NCBI GenBank assembly: GCA_947034885.2
Contig: OX344755.2
Coordinates: forward strand, 10,170,501 to 10,234,500
Source: Thuidium tamariscinum
Taxonomy: Eukaryota; Streptophyta; Bryopsida; Hypnales; Thuidiaceae
DNA length: 64,000 nucleotides
Direction of reading: 5' to 3'
Position numbers and translations under genes: made by a program. Position 1 is the stretch's first letter. Each line of letters opens with the position of its first letter. Positions 58,942 through 64,000 of the stretch are shown in pieces. Under the pieces are notes generated by a model. It searched no databases, was not told the origin of the DNA, and saw only the letters and a list, made by a program, of their open reading frames with translations.

Positions 58942-60480
58942 CTAATCAGAGCGACGCATAGCATCTTCAACTGTATGTGGTTCGGGATCATCTTTTTCGC
59001 AAGAAAGATTTTCGACAATCATTGAAATGAATGGTTCATCGATGTCAATGTTTGCTCTATGCCATATATCACCAGTACCACAGTACATTACAGACAATTC
59101 TGTATTAAAATTAGACATAATTTCTTTAGAAGTAGATGGTTGAATAAAATTGGAAGTGGTTGCTGTGGGTAGAGAAGGAGCAGCATCAATAATAGTCTTG
59201 CGTTTGCGTGGTTGTTTGTCTGGTCCACGAGTCCGTTTATCAATAGATTGAGGAGTAGCAATAGTTGTGGTTTCTGGTACAAAAACTCGAGCAGGAAGAT
59301 TTCGAGCCTCATTCAATGGAGTTTTAGTGATCCTTGGAGCATCATTAAAACCATCAGGTGCTTGGTCCGCAATCTTTTGTAAATGTAAAATTTTGGCAAC
59401 TTCATTTTCAATCAAAGATGTTCGTGGATCAGGATTTGATATAAATGTTTGAGGTGTTCGAAAAGTAAGACCAGTAGAAGTCTCTTGAATAGATTGTCCT
59501 CCTTTTAAAGATGAAAATACATCTTCTTCAAATCGACAATTGGCAAAACGTGCACGGAGTAACGTACCAGTAGAAGGGTTGATGTAATGAATAATGCTTG
59601 GAGAGTCAAATCCCACATAAATACCTTCTTGGCGATGAACGCCAATAGTATGACGTTGAGGTTCTGCAATTGGAATCCAGACGTGGCATCCAAATACTCG
59701 TAAATGAGAAACATTTGAAATACGTCCTGAAACAAGCTCTTGTGAAGAAGCAATCTCCACGGATGAAGGACGAAGTCGAATTAGAGTTGTAGCATGGAGA
59801 ACTGCATGTCCCCACATGAATGCAGGCAAATTTACATGTAATAATAAAGGTCTTGTTATAAACTGAATGCGCTTGATAAAAGACTCCACCAATCCATTTT
59901 GGGCATATTCATATGGAATTGAATATGTCAAATCAATCCCAATGGCAATACAATAATTTTCGAAAGATTTGGATCAAAATTCTTGGGCATTATCCATCCG
60001 AAGTGTTTTGATAGAATGATCGAGAAAATGAGCCTTGAATCGGATCAACATTAAAAGTAAATTGGAAAAAGCCAAATTTCGAGTTGAAAATAGAGAAACA
60101 TGAGATTGTCTGCCTGAGGCATCAACCAAAACCAAAAAATATCGAAATGGTCCAGACATAGGTATTATAGGACCACAAATATCACCATGTAGCCTCGAAA
60201 GCATTGGTGGTAATTCTTTGGGCAACTTCCATAGAGATGGTCTGGCAATCAATTTGCCTTGTACATATGCTTGGCATAATGTCATAGAATTTACATCAGC
60301 TGACTGTAAATTATGACCAAGAACACATGGAAGAATTTTACGAAATAAAGTGGAGCTTGGATGACCCAGTCTTCCATGTCACAGTGAAGTTTTATTATTA
60401 GAAGAAGATGAAGTAAAAGTAGATACATTTGGTGGTCGGATTGGAATCCGATACAAGCCACTTGCCGCAGCAAAGGCTGT
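58942..60480 (-). pseudogene. Copia integrase
   Basis: The GAG-pre-integrase zinc region (HGRLGHPSSTLFRKI ... TLCQAYVQGK) is followed by the integrase core with its three acidic residues in LHGDICGPI, LRMDNAQEF and NGLVESFIKR, then LRVFGCHVWIPI and a long C-terminal extension. A TGA stands where Trp is expected before HGRLGHP (near 60,380), and another stop follows NAQEF (near 59,972). Confidence 0.92.
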
Positions 60481-60704
60481 TTCTACTACTTTATTATTCT
60501 GTACAAAAACCAGAGCCTCTCGCCTATCTAGAATTTTGGTCGAGAGATGGAAACCATTGGTGCGGATATCTCAATAGTTGATCAGGCTTCGAAGCGCAGA
60601 GGGAGAAAACATAGCATGCATACATGTTATGGTGGTGCCTTTAGGCAAAATCACCTTTGCAGGTCCCTCCTAGAAACGAAACACATTCGATCCAGTCATA
60701 GTTA

Positions 60705-61878
60705 TTAAATTTCTGGTTTGCCAGATTGAGAGATTATCAACATCAAAAAATTGTTTATTCTATAAAATTGTATGTGTAGTTGTAGAGTCAAGAAGTGCAT
60801 CACAAGACTCACCAGTGGAGGTATCTTCAGCAACATGTGTTTCAAAGTCTTCAGCTCCAAACGAGTCCATAGATGCATCCATAATATGGGTTTCACGACC
60901 CTGAGCTCGAAGTTTCTTATTTTCTTGAAACATCTTGACAAAATAGTCTGATGTACGGCAAACATTTGCCAAATGTCCAACTCTACCACATTTGTGGCAA
61001 GAACGCGTCTTTGACTGACGCTTACCATGGTTTTGAGTAGAAGAATTAGTATTCTTCTTATGCGCATGACTATGACTACTTGACTGTTTATAGCGATATT
61101 TCTTAAATTTGTGTATCTTAGGTTTGATATGAGAAACCTTGACAACATAAGACTCAGGAACTGTAGTCCCAATAAGGCGGGCTTCTGCATTTCATAGAAA
61201 AATCTCATTTTGCTTTTCAGCAAGGAATAATAGAGACATAAGATCTGAGTGATTCTCAAATTTCATGTTTCTGTACTGTTGACTAAGTACAGCAGAAACT
61301 GGTGGAAATGTTGAGAGAGTTTTCTCAATCATTTCTTGCTCAGTTATGGATTGACCACACAATCGCAATTGTAATATGATGCGGTACAATTCATTGTTAA
61401 AAGCAACGAGTGTTGGAAAATCCAACACTCGTAAATGGGTCCAATCATGGAGAACCCTAGGAAGAAACATCGTTTTCTAATGGTCAAAACGAGATTTGAG
61501 CTTTTGCCAAAGCTCATTTGGTTTTTCTATCTCTAAATATTGATGTTGTAAAGAGGGGACAACATGGCGACGAAGCAAAAGTAATGCTTTCCAATAAATG
61601 GCTTGAGAAGCAGTGGTTGCAAGAATAGCAACATTCTCAGTAGAGCCTGTAGCAGCAGGAGCAGTGGCACTTACAGTGGGGGTAGTGTCAAATATAATAG
61701 CGTCTGATAGTCCCTCAGCAAATATATGTGCTTCAACCGTCCTCGCCCATAATAGATAATTGCTTCCATCCGCTGTAAGTTGTGGAAAAAGAAGAGGCTG
61801 AAGCCTTGGTGGCTCAATAATAGTGGCAGCCAACGGAATTGTTGTAGATGTAGCAATAGAGGAAATAGATGTAGTCAT
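60705..61878 (-). pseudogene. Copia Gag with zinc knuckle
   Basis: The start codon at 61,878 opens MTTSISSIAT, followed by LTADGSNYLLWARTVEAHI (copia Gag) and, after a stop near 61,473, NNELYRIILQLRLCGQ. A CCHC zinc knuckle, CHKCGRVGHLANVC, lies near 60,958-60,999. Frames between these blocks are shifted. The protease region (about 60,480-60,760) is too degraded for me to place its active site. Confidence 0.9.
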
Positions 61879-62948
61879 GATGGAAAAGAAAAGGATAAAA
61901 TAGAAAAAAAATGCGTGCTGAAGAAAATTAGGGTTTTGGAAAAAATTAGGGGTTTGGAAAGAGAGTTAAAGAAGAAGTAAAAAAATAAAGATAAAGATAA
62001 ATCAAAGATAAAGAAATAAAATTAAAACTAAAATTAAAATTAAAAATTAAAAATAAAGATAAAAAAGAAGGTAAAAGATAAAAATGAAGATAAAGTAAAG
62101 TAAAGTAAAAATGTAAAAAGTTAAAAATAAAAATAATAAGGTAAAAGAAGAAATATATATAAAGATAAAGAAGAGGATAGAAATAAAGATAAAGATAATA
62201 TTTATAATAATAAAAAATTTAAATAAATTTTTTAATAAAAATAAAAATAAACTTGTATGTGTGCAGATGAGGGGAGAGGAGATGATGGGGGCAGATGGGG
62301 AGTTTGATGGATGGGGGGAGATGATGGAGGCAGATAGGGGGAGGGATCCAGATGGAGAGGGGGGTGTCTTAGTAGACAGAGAGGACCTGGGGAAAGGGAT
62401 GAGCTGAGTGGGGAAAGGTTTGGAGAGCCTGCTCAGGTTGGAAGGGGGTGTAGAAAAAAAATTAAAACAAAAAGAAACCGGGAGGTTCTGAGAGGGAGTG
62501 AATTCTAGAGAGTGGACTAAGAGAGGAGACTCAACCAGAGAAAGTGAGAATCAACCAGGAGAGGCAAATTTGGAGAAGAAAATTTGCCAGAGAGAGGGTG
62601 CACAAAGAGGCCAAAGTGGAGTTTGCAAATTTGCAGCTCTTTCTTCAAACTGGAAGTTGAAGATTCTGGTTCAGGCAGGAATTTGAGACTGAGTGGGCCA
62701 GTAAAGAGGCTGAGAGGGGGTTCGAGTTACAGAGAGGGAGTCTGTTCACAGGGGGTGGCCTGGAAGGAGACAGGAGGTGCGAGAGAAGGAGACAGGAGGT
62801 GGCCTAGAGGGCAGAGAAGGGAGAACGTGCACAGAACAGAGAGATAACCGGGGGGTTTACAAAACTCCTCCTAAAATTAAAACTGAACTCAAAAGTAGGA
62901 ATCTATAAAAATTGAAAATTGAAGTACGGATAGAGTGTGCTGATAACG
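61879..62948 (-). other. Copia leader: A/GATAAA-rich and G-rich purine tracts, primer-binding site
   Basis: The 1.07 kb between the 5' LTR and Gag is nearly coding-free. In plus-strand reading it has an A-rich part with many AAAGATAAAG repeats (61,970-62,240) and a G/A-rich part (62,260-62,860), so the element's transcript has a long pyrimidine leader. CGTTATCAGCAC immediately inside the 5' LTR (62,937-62,948) is the expected primer-binding site. TTATCAGCAC-type sites, complementary to an internal part of initiator tRNA-Met, are known in plant copia elements. Confidence 0.75.
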
Positions 62949-63163
62949 TGTTGAGTAAAATAAGCGAAACAAAATCACAAAGCAATAATCAACACCAAAG
63001 TATTCTCAAAGAACTAAGTGTCTTCATAATAAGTTGGTGGTATATACAAGGGGAGAAGGGAGAAAGACAATGAATAGTTCCCTTCTCCCATTGGACAAGA
63101 ATGATTCCCTAAGCCACGTGTCACTCACCATTATGGTGAGTGTTCACACTACATATCTTAACA
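62949..63163 (-). repeat. Copia 5' LTR
   Basis: 215 bp, same ends as the other LTR, with seven substitutions and no indel between them. Transcription of the element would start here on the minus strand; I could not pick a TATA box with confidence. Confidence 0.93.
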
Positions 63164-63774
63164 GCGGCTTCATTATTGCACTTTTTAGAACTTTGTTTTT
63201 GGGTTTGGGGAAATAAGAAGATTACAAAGTTTTGGGAAAAAGCTGTAAAGGTCAAGTGTCCCCGTTTGCTAGATATAGAGATGTTGACTTTTGGGTTGAT
63301 CGGCCTATTAGAAGGGGTAGAATTTGAATTTGGAAGTTTTGAAGGCACGTGCCCCCCCATTTTTGGATATGAGGATTCCGATTTTGGAAGAATATTCCCA
63401 TGAATATTCTTTTCTTGGGCCCGTTTAAAAGGGTTGAGAACTAGAACAAATGGGGATGAGGGTTTTTTAGATTTACTAATTTTAGAATTTTTGAGTAGAT
63501 CAAGTCGTAGAGCATGATGTTGTGATTCTAAAATGGTATTACACTTGAAAATTGGACACTTTATGGATGAGATATTGATGGATGAAGTTTGGATTTAGTA
63601 AAGTTTTTGGAACTTCATCCATCTATATCTCATGCATAAAAAAGGGCGTTTAGAAGTACCATACAATTTTCGAAAGGTATCTTTACCCTCTACATGAATC
63701 TAAAGTTAGATTGTCTAAAAATAGCCATATAAAAAGTGACCCAAAAAGTGAGCTTTTTAATACGGCTATTTTTT
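63164..63774 (-). repeat. 0.94 kb repeat, right copy, outer part
   Basis: Inverted match to 51,363-51,965, resuming at the copia target duplication. It includes the palindromic GGATGAAGTT/AACTTCATCC module and ends with the AAAAATAGCC...GGCTATTTTT unit at 63,717-63,774. The shared open frame (63,140-63,403) is on the plus strand here. Confidence 0.85.
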
Positions 63775-63775
63775 G

Positions 63776-64000
63776 GAAAACTAACTTTAGATTCATGTAG
63801 AAGATAAAGATACCTTTCCAATGTGATATCACACGTCCAAATTGGACATAGTGTGGATGAGATATGGATGGATGAAGTATGAAAAACGACCAAGATTCCG
63901 TACTTCATCTGCGAATATCTCCTCCATAAATATTCCAATTCATAAGTGCCATACCATTTTGGAAAGCTATTGAGAGTCCCTATTACTATCTAAAAATAGA
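63776..64000 (-). repeat. Further palindromic unit of the same repeat family, cut by the window end
   Basis: After the AAAAATAGCC inverted unit the sequence turns into another copy of the TTTAGATTCATGTAGA ... GGATGAAGT ... ACTTCATC module. The last bases (CTATCTAAAAATAGA) suggest a further unit beyond the window. Confidence 0.7.

Larger units (their letters stand above)
56599..63163 (-). mobile_element. Ty1/copia LTR retrotransposon, complete but inactivated, nested in a repeat
   Basis: 6,565 bp bounded by 215 bp LTRs (56,599-56,813 and 62,949-63,163) and by the 5-bp target duplication GCGGC (56,594-56,598 and 63,164-63,168). The element reads on the minus strand. Gag, zinc knuckle, integrase, reverse transcriptase and RNase H follow in the copia order (integrase before reverse transcriptase). 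The polyprotein is broken by at least five stops or shifts (near 61,473, 60,380, 59,972, 58,467 and 57,797), so it cannot move by itself. The LTRs differ at 7 of 215 positions (3.3%), giving a moderately young insertion. It splits the right copy of the 0.94 kb repeat and is therefore younger than it. Confidence 0.96.

Noticed and set aside
1..64000. CRISPR arrays, bacterial operons or phage genes
   Set aside because: The window has spliced genes and plant-type transposons, and no repeat-spacer arrays were seen.

Overview
This 64 kb window comes from a land-plant-type nuclear genome. The evidence is a gene with 49 exons and mostly 80-600 bp GT-AG introns, AT-rich gene-poor intergenic DNA, a Ty1/copia retrotransposon and several classes of plant miniature transposons. 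Intron sizes and the scarcity of genes fit a bryophyte best, but this is inference. Nothing in the sequence names the species.

Layout. 1-3,861 is AT-rich DNA without a recognisable gene, ending in the probable 3' side of a copine gene. 3,862-5,532 (minus) is an intronless copine (two C2 domains plus a copine-type vWA domain). 5,533-11,600 holds its upstream DNA, a tandem and a segmental duplication that includes a candidate orphan first exon, and three miniature inverted-repeat elements. 11,600-26,440 is AT-rich, repeat-dominated DNA with a minisatellite, a decayed dispersed repeat, and three hairpin or inverted-repeat elements. At least one of these is a CACTA-type element with a 3-bp target duplication. 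I see no intact gene there.

26,440-48,300 is the main gene: NOT1, the scaffold of the CCR4-NOT deadenylase complex. I could join 49 exons (27,887-47,886) into one 2,515-codon frame in which every junction keeps phase. It has the N-terminal HEAT region, the TTP-binding-like region, the CAF1-binding MIF4G domain, the CAF40-binding domain and the NOT1 C-terminal domain. Two of its introns carry small transposon remnants.

48,300-56,250 is accessory DNA. It holds a ~200 bp direct repeat and the broken pieces of an unfamiliar gene: the Cys half of an OTU cysteine-protease domain (50,660-51,016), then about 2 kb of unrelated DNA including a 0.94 kb repeat, then the His half of the OTU domain (from 53,041), a serine-rich linker and a long domain I do not recognise (to 54,930). 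A second, inverted copy of the 0.94 kb repeat lies at 56,251-63,774. It is itself interrupted by a complete but inactivated Ty1/copia element (56,599-63,163, minus) with 215 bp LTRs and a 5-bp target duplication (GCGGC). The window ends inside another palindromic copy of the same repeat family.

NOT1 (mRNA deadenylation scaffold) and copine (calcium-dependent membrane-binding regulator) are ordinary housekeeping or signalling genes with no operational link. The OTU-linked gene remnant and its inverted repeats are the part of the window most likely to represent an undescribed element.
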